A DNA stretch of 64,000 nucleotides from Vombatus ursinus (GCF_900497805.2 NW_020953951.1:2131190-2195189); one strand, 5' to 3'. Positions 12,306 through 23,430 are shown, numbered from the stretch's first letter. The notes: generated from the letters alone by a model not told the origin. Program-made: numbers and translations.

Positions 12306-12885
12306 GACTCTCTTTTAAAAAGTTTTATTGTTGCATTTTGTTTTTGCATCACAATCACTGTTCAGTACCTCATAGTACCATTCCTTGCCAAAAGAAAAAC
12401 TTCAACAAAAACAGCTTAGCGGAAGTGTTAAATACAGCAGCTCTGACTGAGGTTGTAACATTCCATATTCATGGGCCCTTACGTATAGAGAGAAAGGGAA
12501 CCGTGTTCCACCATCATTCATCAAAAACAAACAGTGGAGATTACATTTGATTTTAAATGTCTCTTAGTGTTGTTTTCAACTGTTTACTACATTTATTATA
12601 TGCACATATATTATTTGCCTGTTTCTTCTTTCTTTACTTTTCATTAGTTACAGACCTTCTCATGATCTTCTGAATTCCTTCTATTAGAAGAATAACATTA
12701 CATTATTCATTCAGCAAGTATTTATTAAATCCATATACCACAATTAAGCCATTCTTTTCTTATTTCTAGGTTTTTGCTATTACCAATAGTGTTAGAGTGA
12801 ATATTTTGGTATTCATGGGACCTTTGTATATTTTACCTCTTTATTTTATATGTTTGGTAGTGAAATCTTAGGGTCAAAAGGTACG
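12306..12885 (-). mobile_element. Old L1, 3' segment of an inverted (twin-primed) insertion
   Basis: Older L1 family 3'UTR and ORF2 end in reverse (cctcatagtaccattcctt; ttttgctattacc; ttagggtcaaaaggta). It stops at the point where the forward segment at 12886 begins. Confidence 0.75.
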
Positions 12886-13118
12886 AACAAACTATTTTCA
12901 AAAGAAAAACATTCTTATGAAAAAATACTCTGGATAATATTAAGAGAAAGAAATTAAAGGAACTCTGAAGTATCAGCTCACACTCATCAAATTGGTAAAA
13001 ATGCTGAAACATTAATAGTCAAAGTTATAGGAGCTATGGGAAGATAGGCAACCTGATTCAGTATTGGAAGAGTTGTGAATAATATAGAACTGTGAGGTAA
13101 AAGATGTTCAACTCTTCC
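12886..13118 (+). mobile_element. Old L1, inverted 5' segment
   Basis: Forward ORF2 piece (cttatgaaaaaatactctgg; aaggaactctgaagtatca; gagttgtgaat). In L1 coordinates it ends about 60 nt upstream of where the reverse 3' segment begins, as expected for a 5' inversion with a small junction deletion. Confidence 0.75.
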
Positions 13119-13129
13119 AATCCGTTTTT

Positions 13130-13625
13130 GCCAGTAAAATTATATTTATTCATTGAGACATATCTTAAGGACCTCCTCTTCCATAAAACCATCTCTAATG
13201 GATCTATTATTTTCCTTTTCTAAATTTCTTTACCACTTTTTTGAGTCCTTTTATTTTAACATCATTTAAATTCCAAATATATTTCTGCTTTCTAGTGAAA
13301 CTCTCTTTGTAACAAATATTAAAAAAGACTAAGTGGGTAAAGAATATCTGATTCCCAGTTTCTCAATTGCAATTGGATGGACAGCCTAGAGCTTGTCTGT
13401 CAGTATCAGAAGATATGAAAGTGTTGAAAACTTTTCTTCCTTTTCAGTATTACCATAAATTAGCTAGTATTTACTTTATAAGCATTTTGTATTTACACAT
13501 ATTGTTCCCTCCCAATAGAATGTATATTCATTGGGAGCAAAGACTATCATTTTGTCTTTATGTTACCACGACTTAGCATAATGCCTGGCTTATGGTAGGG
13601 TATTAATAAGTGTGTACTGATTGAT
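13130..13625 (+). mobile_element. L2 3' part
   Basis: Diverged L2 with a clear tail: cccaatagaatgtatattc, then cttagcataatgcctggct and attaataagtgtgtactg. The middle (13310-13440) is not recognisable. Confidence 0.6.
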
Positions 13626-13669
13626 ATATAAAAAAATAAAGTTCCCTAATTGCTATTAAATAAAGCAGC

Positions 13670-13915
13670 AATAAAGCAGCAGCTGATGGCACAGTGGGTA
13701 GAGCACTGGGCCTGGACTCAGGAAGACCTGAATTCAAATCCAGCCTCAGACTCTTTCTAGCTATGTGACCCTGGCAAGTCACTTAACCTCTGATTGCCTG
13801 ACAAAATGGATCCACTGGAGAAGGAAATGGTAAAGCACTCCAATATCTTTGCCAAGAAAACCCTAAATATGGTCATGAAGGGTCAGACATGACAGAAATG
13901 ACTGAGCAGTAAAAA
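13670..13915 (+). mobile_element. Mar1 CORE-SINE with RTE-type tail
   Basis: Head (cacagtgggtagagcactgg), the CORE, then the Mar1-specific end: ctggagaaggaaatgg, tctttgccaagaaaacc and gacatgacagaaatgac, closing with an A-run. Confidence 0.9.
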
Positions 13916-14074
13916 AATAGTGTACAAGTATTTAAAAGCTGGTCTTTTGTTTCTAAGAGAAACTTGGGATCATTAAAGGAGCTTGGCAGTTTCCTAAAGG
14001 CAATCCATAGTATTCTCTTCCTATGCAATTCTAGACTGTTCTGTGTTGTCTACCTCAGAGCCATCAGCAGTGCA

Positions 14075-16985
14075 TCAAGGTACCCGTTTTTCCGCAACCT
14101 CGCCAACATTTGTCATTTTTTTTTTGTTAACTATGCAAATCTGATAGATTGTGCTGTGTTGAATAATCTCAAAGTTACTTTAATTAACATTTCATTAATG
14201 ATTAGTAATTTGGAGCATTTTTTCAGATGGCTAGATATTGTTTGGATTTTTTCCCTTAAAAAGTGCCTTTAACAGTTTACCAATTGGGAATGACTCTTAT
14301 TCTTATAAATTTGAATCACTTAGAAGTACTTGGAAATGAAACATAAATTGGAGAAATTTGCTGCAAATAATTTTTTCCCCAGTTAACTTTCTCTCCTAAC
14401 CTTAGCTGCATTTTATTTGTTTGTATAAAACCTTTTAATTTATGTAACCAAAATTTTCTATTTTATGTTTTATAATCTTCTCTATCCACGGTTTGTTTGA
14501 TTATGAATTCTTCTCCTTTCTATAGTTCTAAAAGGTAATTTCATGTTTCCTCATTTAATTTGTTTGTGATGTGAACTTTTCCATCTAGGTCATGTATCCA
14601 TTAGAACTTTATCTTAATATATCATGTGAGGCATTGGCCTAAGCCCAGTATATGATAAATTACCATTCAGGTTACCCAACAGTATTTATCAAAATCAGTC
14701 CTTATCCCAGTATCTATGATTTTCAGGTTTATTGAATGCTAGGGTACTAGGTTTGTTTGTTTTTATATATTGTATAGCCTGTTCTACTGATCACCCTTTC
14801 TATTTTTTAACCAGTATCACATTGTTTTAATGATTACTACTTTGTAATATACTTTGATATCTGGTATTGCTGGACCCCTTCCTTTCTACTTTTTTTTTCT
14901 TTTGCATTATTTCCCTTAAGATAATTGACTTGTTGCTCCAGATAAATTTTTATAAAGTAATCCTTTGATAGTTTGATTGGTATGGTATTGAGTAAGTAAA
15001 TTCATTTAACTAATATTGTTGTTATTGTATTGGCTGGGTCTACACATGAGCACTTAATATTTCTCCAGGTGTTCAGGTCTGCCTTTATTTCTGTAAAGAA
15101 TACTTTGTAGTTCATACAGTTCCTGTGTGGATCTTGGTGGGTAGATTCCCAAATATTTTCTATATTCTGTAGTTATTTTATCTCTTCTTGCTTTATTATA
15201 TTGATATTATATAGAAGTTCTTGTGATTTATGTGAAATTATTTCATAATCTAAAATTTTGCCAAAGTTATTGTTTCAATTGTATGGTTTGACTCAATAGG
15301 GTTCTCTAAATACACCATCATATCATCTGTAAAAGGGGATAATTTTGTATCCTCTTTGGCTATGTGTATTGTTTTCCATAGTTTCTTTTTCTTATATTAT
15401 TGCTATAGCTAGAATCTCTACCATTATGTCAAGAAGTGATGACAACAAACATTGTTTCATCCTTGTTCTTATTGCTATTAGTGGCTCGTGGTGTGTGGGG
15501 GTGTGTGTGTGTGGGTGTATGAATGACATGGGAAGCAAGGAAAATGAAAATTTTAATTTCATTTAAGTAACAAAGATTTACAGCATTTTAGCCATGGAAG
15601 ACAGGGGAAAATAAAGATGTCAGTGGCAGAAATAAGGAAGTTAAAATAATTACCAAGTTTGGAATGAATGATAATAAATTAAATTGGAGGAATGTTGGTC
15701 TTGACATCCTGGTCAAACATCTAGATAAAGATAGGCTGCCAAAGTTATGCCTCTGGAGCTCCGTAATCCAAAAAGCAATTTCTTTCTTTTTTTTTGTTTT
15801 TTTGTTTTTTCCCAGTCTCCCCAAATCATAGAATTTGAGCTGAAAAAAGTATACCCACCCACACTCCCCCCCACCCCCTCACACCCCCTCAATCACTATT
15901 TACCATGTCCGTTTATTGCTATATTTTCTAGTATTTTAAAACTGAAATCATTGTTCTCTTTTCAAAAGCTTTTTTTGGGGGGGATATTTTTTGATAGTCA
16001 TGATTTTTGTCATTCTTAATATTTTCAATATGTTTATAATATTCCTGATATTAAAGCAAACTTGTATTCCTGGTATAAGTCCATACTTTTCAAAGTCCAT
16101 AATCTTTATCTGTACCCTCTTTGCTAACATAAATTTTTATATAATAAATTTCCCTACTTTATAAATTATCCCTAGTTTAGCTAGTAAAATTGTGTTTGTA
16201 TCATTGAAGAAATTTGGTATGATTCCTTTGTTTTATGATCAGTTTGTTTTATATTGGGATTAATCGTTCTTTGAATTCTTGATATTGTTTGTAAATCTGC
16301 CTGTTTCAAGGTTGTTTTTTCTTTTTTCCCCTTTTGGTGTTGATTTCTGGGTTGTTCAGTTAACTTTACTGGGACTGGTTTGTTTATATTCTCTATTGCT
16401 TATTCGATTAATCTCCATGTTTATATTTTTGCAAATATTTGTCCATGTTGTTTAAGTTGTCAAGTTTATTGCCATGTATTTGGATAAAACTATCCTTTTT
16501 TCTTCATTTTTTTGGATATTATCCCTTTAATTTTTGATATTTTTAATTTGATTTTTGTCTTTTTAATCAAATTAGATAATGGTTTATCTATTTTATTCTT
16601 TTTAAAAGCCATTTACTTTTATTTATTAAGCCAGTTTTTAATTGCTTTCATTTTACTTCATTTCTCCCTTGATTTTTGGGATTTCTATTTTACTATTTTA
16701 ATTGTGCTTTAAAAATTGTTTTCTAGTTGTGTTTTTGTTGTTGTCGTTGTTACTGAATGACCAATTTGTTGATAATTTTAATTTTGTCTTCTGTTAATGA
16801 AAAGGTTTACACATAAGAATTTTTTCGTAAGGACTGTTTTGCTGCCTCCCAAAAGATTTGATATATTGTCTCATTGCTGTCATAATCTTTAATGAAATGA
16901 TTGGTGACTTCCATGATTTATTTTTTAACCTCCCAATTCTTTACTATTAAGATGATGAAAAAAAAATTTTTTTTTATTCTGAGCA
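14075..16985 (-). mobile_element. Old L1, ~2.5 kb of ORF2 interrupted by a 0.4-kb insert
   Basis: Reverse L1 ORF2 from the C-terminal region (aacatttgtcatttt near 14105) through the middle (attggctgggtctacacatg near 15030) to the RT-endonuclease linker (near 16830, gctgcctcccaaaagattt). Unrelated sequence at 15490-15905 splits it. Highly diverged. Confidence 0.78.
15488..15905. other. Insert of unknown origin inside L1
   Basis: Begins with a GT-rich run (15488-15522), continues with purine-rich DNA of no known family, then a T-rich and C-rich tract (15780-15890). L1 sequence resumes on the right, so this is an insertion or a replaced segment. Confidence 0.5.
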
Positions 16986-16999
16986 TATTTATTTATTAA

Positions 17000-19740
17000 A
17001 CAATGCATGTTAATTGCATGTCAGATTGGGGCCAGGCCTCCTCAGCTTAACATTGCACTTCCAATATAGGGGTAGACAAATTTTTTTTGTGAGTTAAAAA
17101 TAATTAATAAAGAGACAAAATTAGGAAATCAGATTTCTAATTGGAGGAAAGATTAGGGGCTTTTTGAGTCAGAAGGGGAAGAGGAAACAGGTGCAATTCC
17201 CTGAAATCAGAAAAAGAGCCATCGCCCTCCCCTCAAGTGACTGGCCATAGAAATAGTAACTGATTGACCAGTACAGGGCCAGTCTTCAGATAAAGATAAG
17301 GGTTGCTTGAGATGTATAATTGTGAGAAAACACTTGTCACTTATCTGACTGGGTTTCTGGTTTTCTGAGTTAAGGAACTCTAAGCAACAGGTAGTGGTGG
17401 TCCAGCTTCCTGTTGAGGTTTAGAGGTTTAGGGGTGCTGGGATCCCAAAATCACAACATGTGGGTCCTTCCTGCATGAATTTGACCTAAGCCTTCTTTCA
17501 GCCAAAGATAAAGTTTATTAGAACACCCGCCATATTGACCAGACTCTTAAGGAATCTAAGCATTTGTCTCGCAAGAGGGCCAGATCTTAAGAATCTGAGC
17601 CTTTGGCAGGACGGTTAAAGAATCTGAACACCTTAATGGAGACAAGATGAATCTTACATGCAGAAAGACTGTGGGAGGGATCCAGGAGTGGCCAAGTAGT
17701 CTGGGGTGACTGGAGGAGGGGGTCGACGGAAGATCTGGATGGGAGTGGCCAGTAAGCTGGGGTCAATAGAATACCTGGGACCTGGACCACATGACCAAGG
17801 GAGAGTGAAGTCTAGATATGATTAAGGGTGGGAAGTGGCCAGGGGCAATCAGGTGGTAACAGAACAGAATTGGGAGATTGGGCACAGCCACAGTGGCCAG
17901 TTGAGTGGATTACAGCCTCAGGCAAATGCCAGAGATTTGGGAAAAGTCCAGGGATTTTCTTTTTTGGGGTCCAGATCCCAAAGACATGGTCTTTTCCTTT
18001 TAAAGTTTCAGATCCTATCCCCATCATTCCCCCCTCAAACAAATGGGACCCAAATTCTTTTGAGGTAAAAGGGCAAAGGTCTTGACTTCTGAAACTGTTC
18101 CCTGCTGGCAAGAGGCAGTAGAGCTGTCCTTGCCTCGAGGGAGTCCCAAAGAGGAGGTTGACTGGAATATAGTACAGGTTACATCCAGAGGACAGTGAGG
18201 CGTGGAGGGGCATTGACTGGTACTAGCTGTTTGCCACCAACCATAGGTGAATGACCTGTAGTCTGGAAGACACAAATCTAACAGAAAAGACTTCAGGGCT
18301 CAGATACAGGGAGAAGTAAAAGTATAAGAGCCCCATTAAAATAATTTACATTTGACCTGAAGGATTATCTGATCTCTTCACTTTTTTAAAAGTTTAAATA
18401 ACACTTTAGCAGGTAGAAGTTTTCCACCCCTGGGTTCAATAGTTACACAAATGAATTTGCCTACAGACTGACTTTCACTCCAATTATCACTGAAATTCTC
18501 CTCCCCAAACCAAACTGAAGATTTAATTTCAGTTCATGGGTATTGAATGACAACACATTCAGGTCAGAACAGCCAGATCTCACACACTTGCATTGATCTT
18601 TTACTGACCATTTGCTCTGATTATAAAAATTTGCTATAAAAAGGATAAAGCAGGGACAAGATTTAGGGCACAGATATGTCAGGATAACATATCCTTAGCT
18701 CTGTTTGGATTCAGATAATTTACATTTCCCAACCATGCTGTATCAAATCCACCTCATAGCTAGATTCAGGAATAGCCAGGTGGGTAATATTCCTTTTCAA
18801 AGGAATATAATGGAAAAACTGAGCCAGGAGGATCCCATCTTAGACTGAGGCTAAAATTGTCCTCTCAGCTTTTCCCAAGGTAGACTTCTTACCTGTATCA
18901 CATTCTCTCTGAGTAGTTTGTGGCATTTCTCTCAGAGACGGTGGATTATTGATTTTTGATGGATTATTATGATCCACCGGACAACTCAAAATAAAATCAT
19001 TTATGGTCCCATGAGCTTTTACCTTAAACAGCAAGTTTCATTAATCACAGTTTAGGAAAAACTTTTCTTGTATTTACATCTGAAATTTAAATTTGTCGTG
19101 GTATAAAAAGCCAGTTGTTAGAGATTATTTCCATATACTTGCAAATTCTCAGCAAGCCGTAACCAAACAAGCTTTTTGGCAAGTTTACACATAAAAACAA
19201 TAACCAACAATAGCCAAATTGTTTTAGCTGTAACCAAATTATGAAAAGTTGCTTGGCATAACCGATACAAAAAGTTTACTGGTTTGAAATTTGAAACAAA
19301 CCCATTACCAGTCAGGTGACTTCAGTTTTGTAAAATGCATTTCCAGATTACTTTAGAATCTGCATCTCATCATTAACATGTTAAAACTACAAGTTTAGAA
19401 GAGTGTGCTTACCCAAGTTAGGAGGCTGGCTAGCTTCTTTATCTTGACCTATCTCCCTTCCCTCTCTCCCTATGGCCGCTAGGGGTTGAGGTGGGGGTAG
19501 GAGGTGAGCAAGATGTGCTGGACCTGGGTGATGCTTCCAGGCAAAGATTGCCCCAGGGCCCAAGGCCATTGCTAATGGGGCCCAAGCTGTAGCTGCTGCC
19601 CCTCCTCCCTTCTTCCTTTTGCCATATGGGGGACAGCAAGTTTGAAGGGTACCTTTGTTAACCCCTCTTATAGGAGAAGAGAGTTTCACCCTTCCCCCCT
19701 CACCTTTGGACATATAAATCAGTTTGTCCTTTGATTTTGC
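17000..19740 (-). mobile_element. LTR-type element fossil, copy 1
   Basis: Not L1, L2, L3, RTE or SINE. Stretches at 18400-19380 match stretches at 45890-48190 in the same orientation (for example around 18770-18815, 18830-18860, 19015-19045 and 19295-19320). On the minus strand the left part carries a polyadenylation-type signal (AATAAA near 17515) in LTR-like sequence. No intact gag, pol or env is visible; the element is badly broken and old. An LTR retroelement is the best explanation, but the family is not identified. Confidence 0.45.
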
Positions 19741-20330
19741 TGCTAATACTTTTTCACAATTTTCATTTTTATGCCATCTTTGTATTTCCTTAACTAAAAA
19801 GTATGCTTTTACATGAATAAATATTCCTAGAAATGCTTATTAAATGACACTGAGCATAGGAAAATAGCTACAAGGGATATGGATTTGCTTTTGATTTTGT
19901 ACTTGAAATGTACTTGAAACTTGATTTTTGTACCTACTGCATAAGACAGAAGTTCTAAAATGTTAAAATCTGAATTTTAGAAATCTGACAATCTTATGGC
20001 ACTTGTGCTCAGACAGGTTTTCCAAATGATCCTAAAATGTGGGCTAGATTTGGCAAGTAGTCTGTGTATGTTATTTCTGTTACTGTCATTGTTTTCATGA
20101 CTCCTCATGTCTTCATCTCGGAAACCTGAGTTTAAGACACAGGAGGTCACAATCCATTTTTTAGAGTAACTAATGATTAGGAATTATTTGAATTTCATTT
20201 ACTGTGAAAGAAATACCACTATGTGAAAAGTATTTAAAGGGAAAAAGGTGAGAGTGATCTAAGAGTGGGAAGATAGAAGCTTTGGAAATATTTTAAAGAA
20301 CAAGTTTTTTGACAAAGATTAGCTTGAAAA
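19741..20330. other. Unassigned stretch
   Basis: AT-rich with no recognised repeat. It may include the edge of the fossil to its left. Confidence 0.4.
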
Positions 20331-20334
20331 GTGA

Positions 20335-20580
20335 AGGGAGTCAATAATAACTCCCACTTTGGTAGGACTTTAAGGTTTACAAAGGGTTTTCCTAATAATG
20401 ACCCTTTGTGGCAAGTAGTGAAAGTATCATTACTTCTGTTTTATATATGAAGAAACTGACTCAGAGAAGTTAACTGATTTTTTTGCAGTAGTCGTGGCTA
20501 GTAAGTGGAATTGCTGTCACTAAAATCCCCGGCTCCTGTATCTAAACCCGGGCTCTTAACATTAAACCACACTGTCTTTA
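20335..20580 (-). mobile_element. THER1/MIR CORE-SINE
   Basis: Reverse copy: actttaaggtttacaaag tail, gaagaaactgactcagag CORE, ggctagtaagtgg head linker. Diverged. Confidence 0.72.
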
Positions 20581-21276
20581 TAATCAAAGGTGACATAATA
20601 CAATGTAAATGTCTGAATGGCTTGTAAGTATTTTCACCTAAAGTAGCAAAGCCATTTCTTGGCCCTGAATCAGGATTTTGCTTTTAATCCCCATCCACAA
20701 ATTTCCTGTTCACTTTATGCATTTGGACACTATGAAGAGCATGTGAAAAGAAGAGGACTTGTTTTAAGCGAACTTAAGAATTAAAGGAAGAGAGGCTTGA
20801 GAGGACACTGCAACTTTATTTTATGGGATCTGGATTAAATTTGACCTTTTTTAAGGGGACAAAATTCCCTTTTCTTAACAAAGAGAAAGAGATTGCCAAC
20901 ATGTCAGGTGTTGTTGGTCATCTCTATAGTACTTTGTTTAGTATAATGGTGAAATGTTAGAGTGATTAGTTTCTGTTTAGTTTGTTAGAATTAAATTTAT
21001 CAATACAAAGATCTTTCTTTTTGGATGCCTACTGTATTATGTTCTGCCAGAGTCTATTATTGAGAAAATGCAAGTTTTTTATATTGGAAAGCCTTTCCCT
21101 ACCTTTGAGCCTTCTTTACCTGCTAAGATTAGGTGTTCTTTGCCAAATGAAAAGTGAGCTACCATTTGATTCCTAAAACACAAAATAAAAATTATTTCTC
21201 CCTCCTCCTTCATAATTGAAGTTTTTAGTCTTCTCTTTGTAGCTTAGGGTCAGAGATCTGAAGAGTTGTTTAAAGA
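20581..21276. other. Unique intron DNA upstream of the exon
   Basis: No repeat recognised in ~700 bp, which is unusual for this window. Nothing resembling a promoter or CpG island. Confidence 0.55.
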
Positions 21277-21296
21277 TTTTTTTTCTTCTTTTATAG
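21277..21296 (+). promoter_or_regulatory. Splice acceptor of the ARHGAP39 exon
   Basis: A near-continuous T/C tract ending in TATAG, directly before the first exonic base at 21297. Its length and position are those of a strong vertebrate 3' splice site. Confidence 0.8.
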
Positions 21297-21315
21297 CTCA
21301 TCACCCTCCTGTTTG

Positions 21316-21344
21316 ATGGTGGAGGCCTAAGGATGAGTCAGTGA
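21316..21344 (+). promoter_or_regulatory. Two minimal upstream ORFs in the ARHGAP39 5'UTR
   Basis: uORF1 at 21316-21330 reads ATG GTG GAG GCC TAA. uORF2 at 21333-21344 reads ATG AGT CAG TGA. Both end before the main ATG at 21377, leaving 46 and 32 nt for reinitiation. Short uORFs can lower or gate translation of the main ORF; that role here is inference. Confidence 0.6.
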
Positions 21345-21376
21345 AATCCCACTGATTGCTGTGGCAGCAGACTGCA

Positions 21377-21456
21377 ATGTCCCAGACTCAGGATTACGAT
21401 TGCCGGAGTCATAATACTGACATACAGGATCCTAGGAGTTCTGGATCAAGTGCAAG
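21377..21456 (+). CDS. ARHGAP39: ARHGAP39 N-terminus, first coding exon (partial)
   Basis: ATG at 21377 opens 26 complete codons plus two bases of a 27th, so the intron falls after codon position 2. The peptide begins MSQTQDY, then D-C-R-S-H-N, and ends G-S-S-A with a split Arg-type codon. From memory, human ARHGAP39 starts MSQTQDYECRSHN and aligns without gaps at 16 of 26 residues, with Arg20 and Gly23-Ser24 conserved and Arg27 next. ARHGAP39 (Vilse/CrGAP homologue) is a cytoplasmic Rho-family GTPase-activating protein of about 1,080 residues: two WW domains near the N-terminus, a MyTH4 domain, then a C-terminal RhoGAP domain. It promotes GTP hydrolysis on Rac/Cdc42-type GTPases in axon guidance and dendritic-spine control. 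Only the short stretch before the WW domains lies here; the WW exon was not found. The start is supported by an in-frame TGA at 21353-21355 and a G at -3. Another gene with a similar N-terminus is unlikely but cannot be excluded without a search. Confidence 0.78.
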
Positions 21457-21462
21457 GTAAGG
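21454..21462 (+). promoter_or_regulatory. Splice donor of the ARHGAP39 exon
   Basis: AAG|GTAAGG, close to the vertebrate donor consensus. It cuts the reading frame after the second base of codon 27, which fits an Arg codon completed by the next exon. Confidence 0.82.
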
Positions 21463-22085
21463 AGAGGGAGAAATCCAAACCTAGTTCTCCTGGAAGAATC
21501 GGAAAATATGGGATCAAGTAAATTATTTAATTTTTAATAATTCTTTTACTATTTCTGGTGGAAATCAATATTGTAATAAAATAGAGAATATAGAGCTTTG
21601 ATAAGCTACTTAGAAATCAGTTTGTATCTTTTGCATATAGACACTTCAACTATTGAGAGTCAGAGTTATTGTTTCTGGGTTTTGTTTTTTTTTCCATCAA
21701 GGAGACAATCTTTAATCTGAAAAGGGTAAAAGAAAAAACTTCTGAAAAGGAAATTGAAAGCCAGAATAAAGGAGGGGATAGTAAGAGAAACCTTACCTGT
21801 CTTCACTGAGTGTAAGGTACCCAGGCTGGGTAAAGTATATTAAAAGAATTTGCAGATGTAAGTATTGAAGCTCTATTAAGGAATTGAGACAGCAGGACAG
21901 AGAATTTTCTGAAAACTTTGAACATACATCTTCAGCAAAATTGTAGAACAGATGACTGAACAGATGGTTTTGGAACAGTTAAAAGGGGATAAGTTGATCA
22001 CTAGGAGACTACATGAGTCAGAAAAAATAATTCCAGTTCCTTTTTTTTTTTTTTTTGACAGGGTTACTAAACTGCTAAATCATGC
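21463..22085. other. Unique intron DNA downstream of the exon
   Basis: No repeat recognised apart from a T-run near 22040-22055. Confidence 0.55.
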
Positions 22086-22089
22086 AAAT

Positions 22090-22340
22090 ATTAAATCTCA
22101 GAATTGGAAGGCGCCTCAGCCATTATCTGGATCATAGGTTCATAGTTCCCGAGCTGGAAGGGAGGTTAACAGTCATCAGTTCCAACTCCCTCATTTTAAG
22201 GATTGGGAAATTTCATTTCAGAGAGGTTAACATTGCAACTTGCGCTGAGTCAGAACAAGTAATTGTCTGAGGCAAGATTTGAACCCAGGTCTTTCTGATT
22301 CCAAATTTAGCATTTTCCACTATGCAGCACTGCCCTGAGG
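22090..22340 (-). mobile_element. MIR3-type SINE, with an extra tail piece
   Basis: Reverse CORE-SINE with an L3-like tail (gagctggaaggg, agttccaactccctcatttt) and head (gatttgaacccaggtctttc). A second partial tail (ctcagaattggaaggcgcct at 22098) precedes it. Confidence 0.75.
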
Positions 22341-22369
22341 TCTAGTTTATATCTTTGTAATATCCCTCA

Positions 22370-23095
22370 TAGAAAGTTTTTAAATCCCTGCTTGAAGAAC
22401 TGCTCTGTGGGAAAATTTGATCACCTGCCTTGTCAGTCAGTTTCACTTTTCTGACAGTTCTGATTGTTTGGGTTTTTTTTTATTTTCTTTCTCCTATTGT
22501 AATGGTCTTCCTCTGCTCCTTCTGCCTGGTGCTCTGAGCTCTGCCCTTTGAGGCCACACAAAATGTATTGAATTTTTCTTCAACATGATTGACAGCCCTT
22601 AAAATACTTAGTTCAGCTATTTTTTACAGGCAGTGTGATGTGGAAAGAATACTGGATTGGGAAGAAGAGGATCTGGGTTTGGATCCCTGCTCAGCTACTT
22701 TCTTATCTTTATGACTTGTGATCTTGCATAATTTTTCTGGGCCTTGTTTTCTTCTTCTGTAAAAGTGAAGGAGTTGGACTGGATCATCTTTAACTTCCCT
22801 TCCTATTCTACATTCTGTGACTCTATACTAACCTTAAATCTTTTCTTCTCCACATTAAAAAACATCATTAATTCTTCAGCTGGCGCTTATATAGAATAGT
22901 ATTAAGTTCCTTTACCATCTTGTTCACCGTTCTTCAGACAAAATTCAGTTTGTTGATGACTTTCTTAAAATGTGGTGGCCAGAGTAGAATATGGTACTTC
23001 AAATGTGTTGTGACGAGGGCACATATGTTTTGACTGTCACATCAGCTATAAGCTCCCTGTTCCAGATGCTGCTTCAATTAATATTAAGATAAATA
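22370..23095 (-). mobile_element. L3/CR1-like LINE split by a MIR3
   Basis: Reverse L3: ctctgccctttgaggcc and acagcccttaaaatactta on the left. After the MIR3 come tcttttcttctccac, cctttaccatcttgttcacc and gactttcttaaaatgtggtgg on the right. The two halves are contiguous in family order, so the MIR3 at 22625-22835 inserted into it. Confidence 0.72.
22625..22835 (+). mobile_element. MIR3 SINE with L3-type tail
   Basis: Head and CORE (ggaaagaatactggattgg; ttcttcttctgtaaaag) followed by ggagttggactggatcatc and cttcccttcctattctac, the tail shared with L3. Confidence 0.8.
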
Positions 23096-23224
23096 ATTTG
23101 GACTGCTGTGTATCTATTGTATGCTTGGGTTTTATCAAGGAATTTGACAGTCTTTCATATTCCTGTGGACAAGATAAAGCTAGATAGGTGAGTTGAGTTA
23201 TAGTAGACCCATAAATGGACAGAA

Positions 23225-23430
23225 CTCTAAGGTAACTTAAAAATCTCAGAATCTCTGAGCTGAGAGGGACCTCAAACAGCATCTGATCCACCCTGTCCCT
23301 GAACATGAGTTCTCTCAAATGAAAAACAGAAACTGAGGCTCAGAGAAGTTCACTGATTTGACCAGGGTCTCATGGCTGGTAAGTGGGAAGCCCAGTCATG
23401 AACCTAAATCTTCTGACTCCAAATCAGTGA
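23225..23430 (-). mobile_element. MIR3 SINE
   Basis: Reverse: ctgagctgagagggacctc tail, aaactgaggctcagagaa CORE, ggctggtaagtgggaag, then aatcttctgactccaaatc. Confidence 0.78.

Larger units (their letters stand above)
21297..21456 (+). other. ARHGAP39: ARHGAP39 internal exon (5'UTR end plus first coding exon)
   Basis: Exon of 160 nt bounded by a strong acceptor (pyrimidine tract then TATAG at 21277-21296) and a consensus donor (AAG|GTAAGG at 21454-21462). The first 80 nt are untranslated and the last 80 nt are coding. Because it begins with 5'UTR and follows an acceptor, at least one non-coding exon and the promoter must lie upstream of it. No CpG island or promoter is visible in the 21 kb to the left, so they probably lie outside the window. 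The flanking 700 bp on the left and 600 bp on the right contain no repeat I recognise, unlike almost all the rest of the window. Confidence 0.8.

Noticed and set aside
17812-18213. 133-codon minus frame, the longest in the window
   Set aside because: No domain signal. It lies in the LTR-type fossil and overlaps plus-strand frames of similar length, so composition explains it.
19387-19713. 108-codon Ala/Gly/Pro-rich minus frame
   Set aside because: Lies at the end of LTR fossil 1; no recognisable protein and not called a gene.
20581-21276. Possible ARHGAP39 promoter
   Set aside because: No CpG clustering or core promoter pattern, and the exon is preceded by a splice acceptor, so transcription starts farther upstream.
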